Positions 34,778 through 44,243 of a DNA stretch of 64,000 nt are shown here, piece by piece. The notes under the pieces are model-generated. The model made no database searches. It was not told where the DNA came from and saw only the letters and a list, made by a program, of their open reading frames with translations. A program made the translations under genes and the position numbers. The first letter of the stretch is position 1; every line of letters begins with the position of its first letter. Source of the stretch: Rhodobacteraceae bacterium M385. GTDB lineage: Bacteria; Pseudomonadota; Alphaproteobacteria; Rhodobacterales; Rhodobacteraceae. The stretch spans positions 2,852,001 to 2,916,000 of the forward strand of contig CP081102.1 of NCBI GenBank assembly GCA_025141835.1, read 5' to 3'.

Positions 34778-36880
34778 TTAGCGCGTGAACGCTTGGACAT
34801 TGCCGGCGTCCACGTTGATGATGTTGCCCGTGGATTTGGCCGACAGATCGGCGGCAAAGAAATACGCGGCCTCCGCGATATCTTCCGGCAGGACCGAGCG
34901 CTTCAGCATGGAGCGGTCGCGGTACATCGCTTCCAGACCCTCCTTGTCGGTGCCGTATGTAGAAGCGCGTTGATCCAGCCATTCGCCTTGCCAGATTTTC
35001 GAGCCGCGCAGCACCGCATCTGGGTTTACAACGTTAACACGGATGCCCGCCTCTGCGCCTTCCAGCGCAAGACAACGGGCCAAATGCAGCTCGCTTGCCT
35101 TCGCCGTGCAATAGGCCGAGGCGTTGGGGCTGGCCGCCAACCCGTTTTTCGAGACGATGAACACAACAGAACCGCCCATGTCCTGCACGCGGAGCAGTTT
35201 GAACGCCTCACGGCTCACCAAGAAGTAGCCGGTGCTAAGGATGTCCATGTTCTTCTGCCACAACGCCAAAGAGGTTTCTTCGATCGGCGCAGAAGAGGCG
35301 ATACCTGCGTTTGAGACCAGGATGTCGATGCCGCCGAACTCTGTGCTGGCATTGGCGAAAGCCTCGGCCACGGCTGCCTCACTGGTGACATTCATTATAA
35401 CCGAACGGACCACGTCATCCGAGAATTGTGCTGTCAGGGCGTCTTGCGTTGCGCTCAAGGCGTTTTCGTCGATGTCCGCCAGAACCACGCAGGCCCCTTC
35501 AGCCAAGTACCGCGCGGCAGTTGCCGCCCCGATACCGCCGGCCCCACCGGTCACCAATGCGACGCGTCCCGCAAGAGACTTGGGCTTGGGCATACGCTGC
35601 AATTTGGCCTCTTCCAGAAGCCAGTATTCGATATCGAAGGCTTCTTGTTCTGGTAGGCCGCAATAGGTGCTGACCGCGTTGGCTTCACGCATCACATTGA
35701 TAGCGTTGACGTAGAATTCGCCAGAAATCCGTGCGGTGGCCTTGTCCTTGGCGAAAGTAATCATGCCGACGCCGGGCACCAGATAAACCACGGCGTTGGG
35801 GTCACGGATGGCCGGGCTGTCGTCGCGCTTGCAGCGTTCATAATAAGCGGCGTAGTCGTCGCGGTAGGCACTTACCTGGGCGGGCAAGCCCTCGAGCACC
35901 GCGTCAACATCGGCGTTGGCCGGGTCGAAATCGACAACGAGAGGCCGGATTTTCGTGCGCAGGAAATGGTCCGGGCAGGATGTGCCAAGGGCAGCCAGCG
36001 CCTGCATGTCTTTGGCGTTCACGAATTTCAGAACGGTATCGCTGTCCTCGAAATGACCGACCATATGCTGTTGGCCGGATACCATGCCCCGGATTGCCGG
36101 CATCAAGCGCGCCGCCACGGCGCGGCGTTCGGCTGCGGGCAGACTTTCGCGGATCGCACCACCAAATGCCGGCACATCAGCGGTCTTGTCAGCGAACCAA
36201 TCCATCGCTTTCTGGATCACTCCCACCGTCAGCTCGTAGCAAGCCTTGGCGTCGTCATCCCAAGTAAACAGACCGTGGCTTTCCAGTACGACCCCCTTGG
36301 CGTCTGGGTTTTCTAGGCAGAATTTCTCAAGCCAAAGGCCAAGCTCATAGCCAGGCCGCTTCCAAGGCAGCCAACCGATGTCATCGCCAAAAATTTCCGC
36401 TGTGATCGCCTTGCTGTCGGCGGCAGCGGCAATCGCGATGATCGCATCGGGGTGCATGTGATCTACGTGCTTGCGCGGCACATAGGCGTGCAACGGCGTG
36501 TCAATAGAGGCCGCGCGAGTGTTCAGGTTGAAGGTACAATGGGGCAGCAGTCCGACCATCTCGTCCTCGAACTCTACCCCCCGATAGATCCCCTTCAACG
36601 CACGCAACTTGTCCATATAGAGCGTCGCAAAGCCATCCATCTTAATCGAGCCCACGTCCCCGCCCGAACCTTTGACCCACAAGACTTCGGCTTTTTCACC
36701 GCTTAGCGGATCAACTTCCATCACTTTGGCCGAGGTATTACCGCCGCCGTAGTTGGTGATCCGCTTGTCTGATCCCAGCAGATTGGAGCGGTAGAGCAGC
36801 TTCTCCGACTCGGACATCTGGGCAGCTTTGGCATCATCCCAAAGGTTAGATAGGTTAGCTTTTTCAGTGACTTCCAACAT
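34778..36880 (-). CDS. rhaD: Bifunctional rhamnulose-1-phosphate aldolase / lactaldehyde-type dehydrogenase
   Basis: 700-residue fusion. Residues about 1-420 are a class II aldolase domain (RITNYGGGNTSAKV, VKGSGGDVGSIK, VDHMHPDAIIAIAAA with Zn histidines, VVLESHGLFTWDDD). Residues about 445-700 are a short-chain dehydrogenase (GRVALVTGGAGGIGAATAARYL; SNAGIASSAPIEE; Y-C-T-A-K catalytic pair in ASAYCTAKASELHLA). The aldolase would give DHAP plus L-lactaldehyde and the SDR would oxidise the lactaldehyde. ATG 36880 follows GGGAGAG; an upstream open frame reaches into the operator and is rejected. Confidence 0.94.
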   Translation of the reverse strand: MLEVTEKANLSNLWDDAKAAQMSESEKLLYRSNLLGSDKRITNYGGGNTSAKVMEVDPLSGEKAEVLWVKGSGGDVGSIKMDGFATLYMDKLRALKGIYRGVEFEDEMVGLLPHCTFNLNTRAASIDTPLHAYVPRKHVDHMHPDAIIAIAAAADSKAITAEIFGDDIGWLPWKRPGYELGLWLEKFCLENPDAKGVVLESHGLFTWDDDAKACYELTVGVIQKAMDWFADKTADVPAFGGAIRESLPAAERRAVAARLMPAIRGMVSGQQHMVGHFEDSDTVLKFVNAKDMQALAALGTSCPDHFLRTKIRPLVVDFDPANADVDAVLEGLPAQVSAYRDDYAAYYERCKRDDSPAIRDPNAVVYLVPGVGMITFAKDKATARISGEFYVNAINVMREANAVSTYCGLPEQEAFDIEYWLLEEAKLQRMPKPKSLAGRVALVTGGAGGIGAATAARYLAEGACVVLADIDENALSATQDALTAQFSDDVVRSVIMNVTSEAAVAEAFANASTEFGGIDILVSNAGIASSAPIEETSLALWQKNMDILSTGYFLVSREAFKLLRVQDMGGSVVFIVSKNGLAASPNASAYCTAKASELHLARCLALEGAEAGIRVNVVNPDAVLRGSKIWQGEWLDQRASTYGTDKEGLEAMYRDRSMLKRSVLPEDIAEAAYFFAADLSAKSTGNIINVDAGNVQAFTR

Positions 36881-36950
36881 GCATTCTCTCCCATTGAACG
36901 GCGTGCGCTCTGCAAATTTGGTTGCCGCCAACTTGAGGGGAACCTGCAAT

Positions 36951-37027
36951 CAAGTCAATCATAAATAATCATTTCCAGTCATGCTGCATCGCAGAATGAC
37001 TGGAAATGACATTTAATGATTGACAAG
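36951..37027. promoter_or_regulatory. Long inverted repeat, probable RhaR operator
   Basis: Two 32-base arms (36951-36982 and 36996-37027) separated by 13 bases. The inner 14 bases of each arm (ending CATTTCCAGTCAT) are perfectly complementary, as is an outer 8-base block TCAATCAT; mismatches occur only between them and at the extreme end. It lies in the gap between divergent rhaD and rhaR. The size and two-block structure suggest two dimer sites of the DeoR-type regulator acting on both promoters. Confidence 0.7.
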
Positions 37028-37072
37028 TGATTGGGAGAAGCGCCACGTTTGGGAACGGTTCGGGAGGAATCA

Positions 37073-37873
37073 ATGCACGAGAAAGAACGCCACAGGGTCA
37101 TATTGTCCGCAGTCCAAGAGCGCCCGGTTGCTACCGTCGCAGACTTCTGCGCGCTGACAGGCGCGTCTGAGGCAACCGTGCGACGCGACATTAATACCCT
37201 ACACATCCAAAAGCGGTTGCGCCGGGTGCGTGGCGGGGCAGAGGCGATCACGCCCCCGCAGTTTGTAGGCCTTGCAGGGCGCACCTTTGCAGTGAACGAA
37301 ACAATGCGCGGCCCCGAGAAACAGGCAATTGCGCGCGCGGCGGTGGAACTGTGTGACGATGGCGACGCGATCATCATCAATGGCGGTACAACCACGTTCC
37401 AAATGGTGCACCCATTGGCGATGCGTCGGATGCAGGTGTTCACTAACAGCTTTCCGATCGCGGAACATTTGCTGAAGAATTCCAAGAACACAGTGATGCT
37501 GTCCGGTGGGGTGATCTACCGCGAGCAAAACATCATCCTGTCGCCATTCGACAACGACGTGACCCGCAACTTTGCCGCGACGCGAATGTTTATGGGGGCC
37601 CACGGCCTTGGGCCCTTGGGCCTAATGGAGGCAGATCCCCTGCTGATCCAGGCCGAAAACAAGCTGATCGGGCAAGCCGACGAATTGGTTGTGCTGGTCG
37701 ATAGCTCCAAATTTGAAAGCCGATCCAGCCTCGTGCTGTGTCCGCTGACCCGCATTGATGTGGTGATCACCGACGACGGCATTTCGGATCGGGCGGCCAC
37801 AATGTTGGAGGCTGCAGATATCAAACTAATCGTGGCGCAGACCAGTTCGGCGTCGGAAACCGGGGCGGGATAA
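37073..37873 (+). CDS. rhaR: DeoR family transcriptional regulator of rhamnose genes
   Basis: 266 residues. DeoR HTH at about 5-60 (RHRVILSAVQERPVATVADFCALTGASEATVRRDINTLHIQKRLRRVRGGAEA) and a phosphosugar-sensing DeoR C-terminal domain (about 75-250, IINGGTTTFQMVHPL; LVDSSKFE). ATG 37073 has GGGAGG 6 bases upstream; the earlier open frame has no such signal. Heads the rhaRSTPQUK unit and diverges from rhaDI. Confidence 0.93.
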   Translation: MHEKERHRVILSAVQERPVATVADFCALTGASEATVRRDINTLHIQKRLRRVRGGAEAITPPQFVGLAGRTFAVNETMRGPEKQAIARAAVELCDDGDAIIINGGTTTFQMVHPLAMRRMQVFTNSFPIAEHLLKNSKNTVMLSGGVIYREQNIILSPFDNDVTRNFAATRMFMGAHGLGPLGLMEADPLLIQAENKLIGQADELVVLVDSSKFESRSSLVLCPLTRIDVVITDDGISDRAATMLEAADIKLIVAQTSSASETGAG

Positions 37874-37906
37874 CCGCGCCATCGCTCATCCATGGGAGGA
37901 TATCAC

Positions 37907-38926
37907 ATGAGCATTAAACACACTTCAATCACACGGCGCATTTTTGGCGGCACGGCGCTGGCCGCAATGATGATGGCGGGAGGATCCGCCTATGCCGACG
38001 GCCATGAACCAATGCGCATAGCGCTTGTTGTTAAGGCACTTGGCATCGGCTTCTTTGAAGCCGCCCACGAAGGCGCGATGGAAGCCGCCGAGGAACTGGG
38101 CGACGTGGAAATCATCTACACCGGCCCCACCTCGACCACCGCAGAAGGCCAGATTGAAGTTATCAACTCGCTGATCGCCCAAGGCGTCGACGCGATTGTT
38201 ATTTCGGCAAATGACCCGGACGCAGTCGTGCCCGCCCTACAACGCGCCATGCAACGCGGCATCACGGTGCTGTCGTTTGACTCGGGCGTTGCCGAGGAAG
38301 GCCGGATGCTGCACCTCGCGCCTTCATCTGATGCTCTGATTGGCCGCACGATCATCCAACTGGCAGCAGATCACTTGCCCGATGGCGGCCAAGTGGCGCT
38401 TTTGTCGGCCACGGCGACTTCGACCAACCAGAACACATGGATTGCCGAAATGAACGCCGTCATGGGCGACTACCCCGATATCGAAGTGGTAGCTACGGTC
38501 TATGGCGATGACCTTGCAGATCGCTCTTACCGCGAAGCTGTGGGCCTAATGCAGACCTACCCTGATCTTGATGCGATCATCGCGCCGACTTCGGTGGGTA
38601 TTGTGGCGGCAGCCCAAGCGGTTGTGGATCAGGGCATGGTCGGCCAAGTCAACGTTACGGGTCTTGGCCTGCCGTCCGAGATGGCTGGCGCCATCGAATC
38701 CGGCGCGTCGCAGTCCTTTGCGATCTGGAACCCGATCGACTTGGGCTATGCCGCAACCATGTTGGCCCATGAGCTGACAGCAAACGGCGCTGTTGCTGAA
38801 GAAGGCGCGGTTATTCCGATGGGTCGGATGGGTGAAGTTGAGCTGGACGCCACCAATACAGGCCCCATGGCCAATCCGTTCACTTACGACGCCTCCAACA
38901 TCGAACAGTTCCGCGAAGTCTTCTGA
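37907..38926 (+). CDS. rhaS: Rhamnose ABC transporter binding protein
   Basis: Periplasmic family 4 (RbsB-like) sugar receptor, 339 residues with signal peptide ending GGSAYADG. Core: IALVVKALGIGFFEAAHEGAMEAAEEL, GVDAIVISANDPDAVVPALQRAMQRGITVLSFDSGVAEEGR, and LDAIIAPTSVGIVAAAQAVVDQG. GGGAGGA lies upstream of ATG 37907. Its place between rhaR and rhaT assigns it to L-rhamnose. Confidence 0.94.
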   Translation: MSIKHTSITRRIFGGTALAAMMMAGGSAYADGHEPMRIALVVKALGIGFFEAAHEGAMEAAEELGDVEIIYTGPTSTTAEGQIEVINSLIAQGVDAIVISANDPDAVVPALQRAMQRGITVLSFDSGVAEEGRMLHLAPSSDALIGRTIIQLAADHLPDGGQVALLSATATSTNQNTWIAEMNAVMGDYPDIEVVATVYGDDLADRSYREAVGLMQTYPDLDAIIAPTSVGIVAAAQAVVDQGMVGQVNVTGLGLPSEMAGAIESGASQSFAIWNPIDLGYAATMLAHELTANGAVAEEGAVIPMGRMGEVELDATNTGPMANPFTYDASNIEQFREVF

Positions 38927-38934
38927 TTTCTCGC

Positions 38935-38963
38935 GCCCGGCCCCCTTTTGACGTGGGCCGGGC
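38935..38963 (+). promoter_or_regulatory. GC-rich hairpin between rhaS and rhaT
   Basis: Perfect 9-bp stem GCCCGGCCC/GGGCCGGGC with an 11-base loop, directly after the rhaS stop. There is no T-tract, so it likely stabilises rhaS mRNA or partly attenuates read-through into the ATPase gene. Confidence 0.6.
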
Positions 38964-38990
38964 ACCCTCACTCCAAATGGATATCTCCTA

Positions 38991-40520
38991 ATGCAACCCG
39001 CTCTCCAACAGGCCAGCGCGCAGGACACGCCTGTCCTCCGTCTAGAGGCCATCACCAAGACCTTTCCCGGCGTCAAAGCCCTAAGCGACGTGTCGTTAGA
39101 GCTCTACCCCGGCCAAGTGACGGCTTTGATCGGCGAAAACGGCGCGGGAAAGTCCACGATTGTGAAGGTTCTGACAGGTATCTATCGCGCTGATGGGGGT
39201 ACGATTACGGTTGATGGTAGTCGGGTAAATTTCACCTCCGCCGAAGATGCCACTGCCGCAGGTATCACCGCCATCCACCAGGAAACGGTGCTGTTTGATG
39301 AGCTATCGGTGGCCGAAAACATCTTTATTGGCCATGCCCCTCGCGGCCGCTTCGGGCTGATTGATACCGCCCAGATGAACGCCCGCGCCCAAGACATTCT
39401 GGACCGGATCGACGCGCCCCTGCGCGCCACAACACCGCTAAAAGATCTTGGCATTGCCAATAAACACCTTGTGGCGATTGCCCGCGCGCTGTCTGTGGAT
39501 GCCCGCGTGGTCATCATGGACGAGCCGACCGCTGCGCTATCGCAAAAGGAAATTGAAGAGCTTTATGAACTGGTTGATCGCCTGAAGGCCGAAGGCCGCG
39601 CGATCCTGTTCATCTCTCACAAATTCGACGAGATTTTCCGCATCGCCGACCGTTATGCCGTGTTCCGTGACGGCGAACATGTGGGGCGCGGCCTAATGGC
39701 CGATGTGTCCGAAGGCGATCTGGTGCAGCTTATGGTGGGCCGCGCTGTCGATCAGATTTTCCCCAAACGCGTCGCATCCAATGGCGCCGAGGTGCTGCGA
39801 GTAGAAGGCTATAGCCATCCTACTGAATTTGATGACATCTCTCTCCACCTCAATGCCGGAGAAATCCTTGGATTCTACGGACTTGTGGGCGCGGGGCGCT
39901 CCGAGTTGATGCAATCGCTGTTCGGGATCACCAAGCCGTCGGCTGGCACGATTACCGTGGACAACAAGACTATCTCGATCAACTCCCCTGCCGAGGCGAT
40001 TGCCAATGGCATCGTCTATGTGCCTGAAGATCGTGGCGCTCAGGGTGCCGTTCTAGGCCTGCCGATATTCCAGAACGTGACGCTGCCGTCGCTGTCCCAA
40101 ACCTCTCGTGCGGGGTTCTTGCGTCTGGCCAATGAATTCTCCCTTGCCCGCGAATACACCGAGCGGTTGGAACTGCGCGCGGCCTCGCTGGATCAAGACG
40201 TGGGCAACCTGTCGGGCGGCAACCAGCAAAAGGTGGTCATCGCCAAATGGCTGGCGACCAAACCGCGCGTGATTATTTTGGACGAACCGACGAAGGGTAT
40301 CGACATCGGATCGAAAGCGGCGGTGCATGCCTTTATGGCCGAACTGGCCGCCGAAGGTTTGGCCGTTATCATGGTCAGCTCGGAAATCCCTGAAATCCTT
40401 GGCATGTCCGACCGCGTGATCGTCATGCGCGAAGGGCTGATCGCAGCGGAATTGTCCCGCGATGACCTATCGCCAGAAACCCTAGTGCGCCACGCCGCCG
40501 GAATAGGAGAGCCAACATGA
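38991..40520 (+). CDS. rhaT: Rhamnose ABC transporter ATPase (two ABC domains)
   Basis: 509 residues with duplicated nucleotide-binding domains, as in RbsA/AraG. First domain: Walker A IGENGAGKSTIVKVLTG, Walker B VVIMDEPTAALS. The second domain has the weak Walker A typical of this family (GFYGLVGAGRSELMQSLFG), signature NLSGGNQQKVVIAKWL and VIILDEPTKGIDIGSK. Starts 64 bp after rhaS. Confidence 0.95.
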   Translation: MQPALQQASAQDTPVLRLEAITKTFPGVKALSDVSLELYPGQVTALIGENGAGKSTIVKVLTGIYRADGGTITVDGSRVNFTSAEDATAAGITAIHQETVLFDELSVAENIFIGHAPRGRFGLIDTAQMNARAQDILDRIDAPLRATTPLKDLGIANKHLVAIARALSVDARVVIMDEPTAALSQKEIEELYELVDRLKAEGRAILFISHKFDEIFRIADRYAVFRDGEHVGRGLMADVSEGDLVQLMVGRAVDQIFPKRVASNGAEVLRVEGYSHPTEFDDISLHLNAGEILGFYGLVGAGRSELMQSLFGITKPSAGTITVDNKTISINSPAEAIANGIVYVPEDRGAQGAVLGLPIFQNVTLPSLSQTSRAGFLRLANEFSLAREYTERLELRAASLDQDVGNLSGGNQQKVVIAKWLATKPRVIILDEPTKGIDIGSKAAVHAFMAELAAEGLAVIMVSSEIPEILGMSDRVIVMREGLIAAELSRDDLSPETLVRHAAGIGEPT

Positions 40521-41515
40521 CCCGCATCCTGAAATCCCGCGAAATACTTCTGGTGGGCGTGATCGCCGTGCTTGTCGCGCTTATCGCGAGCCGGTTCCCG
40601 GCCTTCATTGTGCCCGCCAATCTGGTGAATGTTTTCACCGACACGTCGCCGCTAATCATCCTTGCAATTGGCCAAGCCATTGTGATCCTGACGCGTTGCA
40701 TTGACCTATCCGTGGCGGCAAACCTTGCGCTAACGGGAATGGTTTGTGCGATGCTCAACGTCGCTTATCCTGATATCCCGATCCCCGCGATAATCGCCGT
40801 GGCACTGGCCCTTGGGGCCGCCTTGGGCGCGATCAACGGCATCCTCGTGTGGAAGCTTGCGATCCCGCCCATCGTTGTAACATTGGGCACGTTAACCATC
40901 TACCGGGGCTTCATCTTCGTCATTTCCGAGGGCGCGTGGGTTAACGCCCACGAGATGTCCGCCGCCTTCACAGGCTTCCCCCGTGCGCAAATCATCGGCC
41001 TTCCCGTCTTGGCGTGGTTAGCCATTCTCACAGCATTCGCCTTCTTCGTAGTGATCGCCCGTACACCTTTGGGTCGCGCCTTTTACGCAGTGGGCGGCAA
41101 CCCCCACGCCGCCGTTTACACAGGCATCAACGTGGGCAAGACGCAGTTCTGGGCGTTTGTTTTATCGGGGATGTTGGCAGGTTTGACCGGATACCTATGG
41201 GTGGCGCGTTACTCCGTCGCCTATGTGGATATCGCCAAAGGGTTTGAACTTGAGGTCGTGGCCGCTTGCGTCATCGGCGGCATTGCCATCGCTGGCGGTG
41301 CGGGCACCATCACGGGCGCCATCCTAGGGGCTCTGTTCCTGGGGATCATCAAAAATGCCCTTCCCGTGGTCGGTGTCTCTCCGTTCTGGCAGTTGGCCAT
41401 TTCCGGCGCAGCAATTGTCATTGCGGTGTCATTCAACGCCCGCGCCGGCCGCTCTAAGGGCCGCATCATCCTGAAGCGCGCAGAAGCCGAAGCACAAGGA
41501 GCGCCCACATCATGA
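40517..41515 (+). CDS. rhaP: Rhamnose ABC transporter permease 1
   Basis: 332-residue RbsC/AraH-type inner-membrane permease with about ten hydrophobic segments. Family features: IVILTRCIDLSVAANLALTGM and the late GGIAIAGGAGTITGAILGALFLGIIKNALPVVGVS region. ATGA overlap with rhaT. Confidence 0.94.
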   Translation: MTRILKSREILLVGVIAVLVALIASRFPAFIVPANLVNVFTDTSPLIILAIGQAIVILTRCIDLSVAANLALTGMVCAMLNVAYPDIPIPAIIAVALALGAALGAINGILVWKLAIPPIVVTLGTLTIYRGFIFVISEGAWVNAHEMSAAFTGFPRAQIIGLPVLAWLAILTAFAFFVVIARTPLGRAFYAVGGNPHAAVYTGINVGKTQFWAFVLSGMLAGLTGYLWVARYSVAYVDIAKGFELEVVAACVIGGIAIAGGAGTITGAILGALFLGIIKNALPVVGVSPFWQLAISGAAIVIAVSFNARAGRSKGRIILKRAEAEAQGAPTS

Positions 41516-42537
41516 CCGACACAACTTCAAAAGGCGGCCTCGCCCAAAACACGTCCCGCCACTTGCCCGACCGGTTGCAAAGCCCTGCCCTGAAGGCGTT
41601 CAAATCGTGGGAAACCTTGCTTCTCGCTGTAGCCGTGGCAATCTTCATCACCAACAGCTTTCTGTCGCCTTATTTCCTGAACGCTTGGAACCTGTCGGAC
41701 GCCACGTTCAATTTCACCGAGAAGGCTATGATCGCCTTTGCCATGGCATTGCTGATTGTGGCCGGAGAAATCGACCTTTCTGTTGCCTCCATCATTGCAC
41801 TTGCCTCTACCGCCATGGGATGGGCGCTGCAATTTGACATGGGCGTGGTGCCATTGGTGCTGATCGGTCTCACCACAGGTCTATTGTGCGGCGCGTTCAA
41901 CGGCTTTCTCGTGACAGGCCTCGGCTTGCCGAGCATCGTCGTAACCATCGGCACGATGAGCTTGTTTCGCGGCATCTCTTACATCGTTTTGGGCGATCAA
42001 GGCTTCCGCGGTTACCCCCCCGAATTCAGCTACTTCGGTCAAGGGTACGTCTACTGGGTGATCTCGTTCGAATTCGTTCTCTTCGCCTTCCTTGCCCTGA
42101 TTTACTATGTCTTGCTGCACAAAACCAACTTTGGCCGTACGATTTATGCCATCGGCAACAACCCGACAGGCGCATTGTTTTCAGGCATCCGAGTGGCGCG
42201 GGTGAAGTTCATCCTGTTTCTTCTGACGGGGCTAATGGCAGGCGTCGCGGCCATATGTTTGACGGCAAGATTAGGCTCTACCCGGCCCACAATCGCCCTA
42301 GGGTGGGAACTTGAAATCGTCACCATGGTCGTTCTGGGCGGCGTCAATATCCTTGGTGGATCGGGTAGCGTGCAGGGCGTTGTAATTGCCGCTTTTGTTA
42401 TGGGGTTGGTGACTTTCGGTCTGGGCCTTTTGAACGTGCCGGGGATTGTCATGTCGATCTTCATCGGTTGCCTTTTGATCGGCGTTATCGCCCTGCCGCG
42501 TCTTTGGTCTCAATTCCAAGCGTACCGGAGGGCATGA
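41512..42537 (+). CDS. rhaQ: Rhamnose ABC transporter permease 2
   Basis: 341-residue RbsC-type permease, partner of rhaP, with IVAGEIDLSVASIIALASTAM and VVLGGVNILGGSGSVQGVVIAAFVMGLVTFGLGLLN. ATGA overlap with rhaP. Two distinct permeases are the rule for Rhizobium-type rhamnose importers. Confidence 0.94.
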   Translation: MTDTTSKGGLAQNTSRHLPDRLQSPALKAFKSWETLLLAVAVAIFITNSFLSPYFLNAWNLSDATFNFTEKAMIAFAMALLIVAGEIDLSVASIIALASTAMGWALQFDMGVVPLVLIGLTTGLLCGAFNGFLVTGLGLPSIVVTIGTMSLFRGISYIVLGDQGFRGYPPEFSYFGQGYVYWVISFEFVLFAFLALIYYVLLHKTNFGRTIYAIGNNPTGALFSGIRVARVKFILFLLTGLMAGVAAICLTARLGSTRPTIALGWELEIVTMVVLGGVNILGGSGSVQGVVIAAFVMGLVTFGLGLLNVPGIVMSIFIGCLLIGVIALPRLWSQFQAYRRA

Positions 42538-42851
42538 TGGAAAAATATGCCTTCAAGATGAAGCTTAGTCCCGGTTGCCAGGCGGAGTATCAAGCGCGGC
42601 ACGATGCAATCTGGCCAGATCTGGTGGCGCTTCTGAAGGATGCAGGCGTATCGGATTACTCCATCCACTTTGATGAGGACACCGGCATCTTGTTCGGCGT
42701 TCTGTGGCGCACCGACGATCATGAAATGGACGCCTTGCCGGATCATCCCGTCATGCAACGCTGGTGGGCTCATATGGCAGACATCATGGAAACCCATCCC
42801 AACAACGCGCCGGTAGCGACGCCGCTAACGCCGCTGTTCCACCTGCCATGA
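42537..42851 (+). CDS. rhaU: L-rhamnose mutarotase
   Basis: Interconverts alpha and beta anomers of L-rhamnose so the importer and kinase pathway are supplied. 104 residues, exactly the E. coli RhaM length. Landmarks: KYAFKMKLSPGCQAEYQARHDAIWPDL with the catalytic histidine, and the C-terminal MQRWWAHMADIMETHPNNAPV. Two ATGs lie at 42534 and 42537; the second has better spacing from GGAGG. Its start overlaps the rhaQ stop. Confidence 0.94.
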   Translation: MEKYAFKMKLSPGCQAEYQARHDAIWPDLVALLKDAGVSDYSIHFDEDTGILFGVLWRTDDHEMDALPDHPVMQRWWAHMADIMETHPNNAPVATPLTPLFHLP

Positions 42852-44230
42852 CCCATATCGCTGTCATCGATATCGGCAAGACCAATGCCAAACTGGCGCT
42901 GGTTGATCGCGCCACCTTGCAAGAGGTGGCTGTCGTGACTCGCCCAAACATGGTGCTGTCCGGCCCGCCTTGGCCGCATTTCGATCTAGAGGGTCACTGG
43001 GCGTTTTTGCTGTCCAACTTGCGCAACTTTCACGCCAGCTATGGGATTGATGCAATCTCTATCACGACACACGGCGCGTCCTGCGTTCTGCTGGATGTCA
43101 ACGGGGATCTTGCCGCGCCGATGCTAGATTACGAGCATCATGGCCCAGATGATCTGGCCGAAGCCTATGACGCCATCAGACCATTGTTCTCGGAGACCGG
43201 CTCTGCCCGACTTGCAGGCGGCCTCAACATCGGCGCTCAACTGTATTGGATGTTCCAGCAAGATCTGACGCTGAAAGATCGCGTGGCTCAAATCCTGACC
43301 TATCCCCAGTATTGGGCGTATCGGCTGACCGGCGTCACCGCGACCGAGCGGACATCGCTTGGCTGTCACACTGATTTGTGGAACCCGACGAACGACGCGC
43401 CATCTTCTTTGATCGAAACACTTGGGATCTCAGAAAAGCTCGCACCCGTCCGCATGGCATCTGACGTCTTAGGCCCCATCAAAGAACAAATCGCCAACTG
43501 CACTGGGCTACCCGCCGACACGCCGGTGACCTGCGGGATCCACGATTCCAACGCGTCGCTCTTGCCTCATCTGCTTTCCCGTAAAACACCATTCTCCGTC
43601 GTCTCAACAGGTACGTGGGTCATCGCAATGACGATTGGAGGAACCAATCCGACGCTGGATCCTGACCGAGATACATTGATCAATGTCAACGCGCTTGGGC
43701 AACCGGTGCCTTCCGCACGCTTCATGGGCGGGCGCGAGTTTGAACAGATTGTAGCCGACGCACATGTTGTGCCTACGCCCGCAGACGTGGATGACGTGTT
43801 GGACAATGGCACAATGCTAATGCCTGCTTTGGAACAATCGACCGGCCCTTTCGCGGGCAGCGAAAGCGCGTGGCGCCCATTCCAACCTGAAATAGGCAGC
43901 GGGCAACGCAGCGTTGCGGCCTCCTATTATTGCGCGATGATGACGGCGACTTGCCTCTCCCTTACGGGGCATCGAGGGGATATCGTTGTAGAGGGGCCAT
44001 TTGCGGAAAACACAGAATATCTATCATTGTTGGCCGTAGCTACGGAATGTGCCATTTCGGGCGCAAGCAATTCAACTGGAACCAGTCAAGGTGCTGCATT
44101 GTTGGTTTGTGACCATCCAAACCAGCTTAACTTGGATGTTCATGAAACCTCAGAAGACTTGCAGTCTGCGTTGAAACGCTACGCCAACGATTGGCGTAAG
44201 GCCTGCGCTAATCAATTAGCCAAAGATTGA
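42848..44230 (+). CDS. rhaK: Rhamnulokinase-type FGGY carbohydrate kinase
   Basis: Phosphorylates L-rhamnulose with ATP. 460 residues, FGGY/RhaB-like fold: N-terminal phosphate loop AVIDIGKTNAKLALVDR, catalytic region PVTCGIHDSNASLLPHLL, and VVSTGTWVIAMTIGG. ATG 42848 is in an ATGA overlap with rhaU. In R. leguminosarum RhaK is also needed for transport activity; the same gene order here makes that plausible. Ends 13 bp from the convergent CoA transferase gene. Confidence 0.93.
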   Translation: MTHIAVIDIGKTNAKLALVDRATLQEVAVVTRPNMVLSGPPWPHFDLEGHWAFLLSNLRNFHASYGIDAISITTHGASCVLLDVNGDLAAPMLDYEHHGPDDLAEAYDAIRPLFSETGSARLAGGLNIGAQLYWMFQQDLTLKDRVAQILTYPQYWAYRLTGVTATERTSLGCHTDLWNPTNDAPSSLIETLGISEKLAPVRMASDVLGPIKEQIANCTGLPADTPVTCGIHDSNASLLPHLLSRKTPFSVVSTGTWVIAMTIGGTNPTLDPDRDTLINVNALGQPVPSARFMGGREFEQIVADAHVVPTPADVDDVLDNGTMLMPALEQSTGPFAGSESAWRPFQPEIGSGQRSVAASYYCAMMTATCLSLTGHRGDIVVEGPFAENTEYLSLLAVATECAISGASNSTGTSQGAALLVCDHPNQLNLDVHETSEDLQSALKRYANDWRKACANQLAKD

Positions 44231-44243
44231 TTGATTTTTTGCG

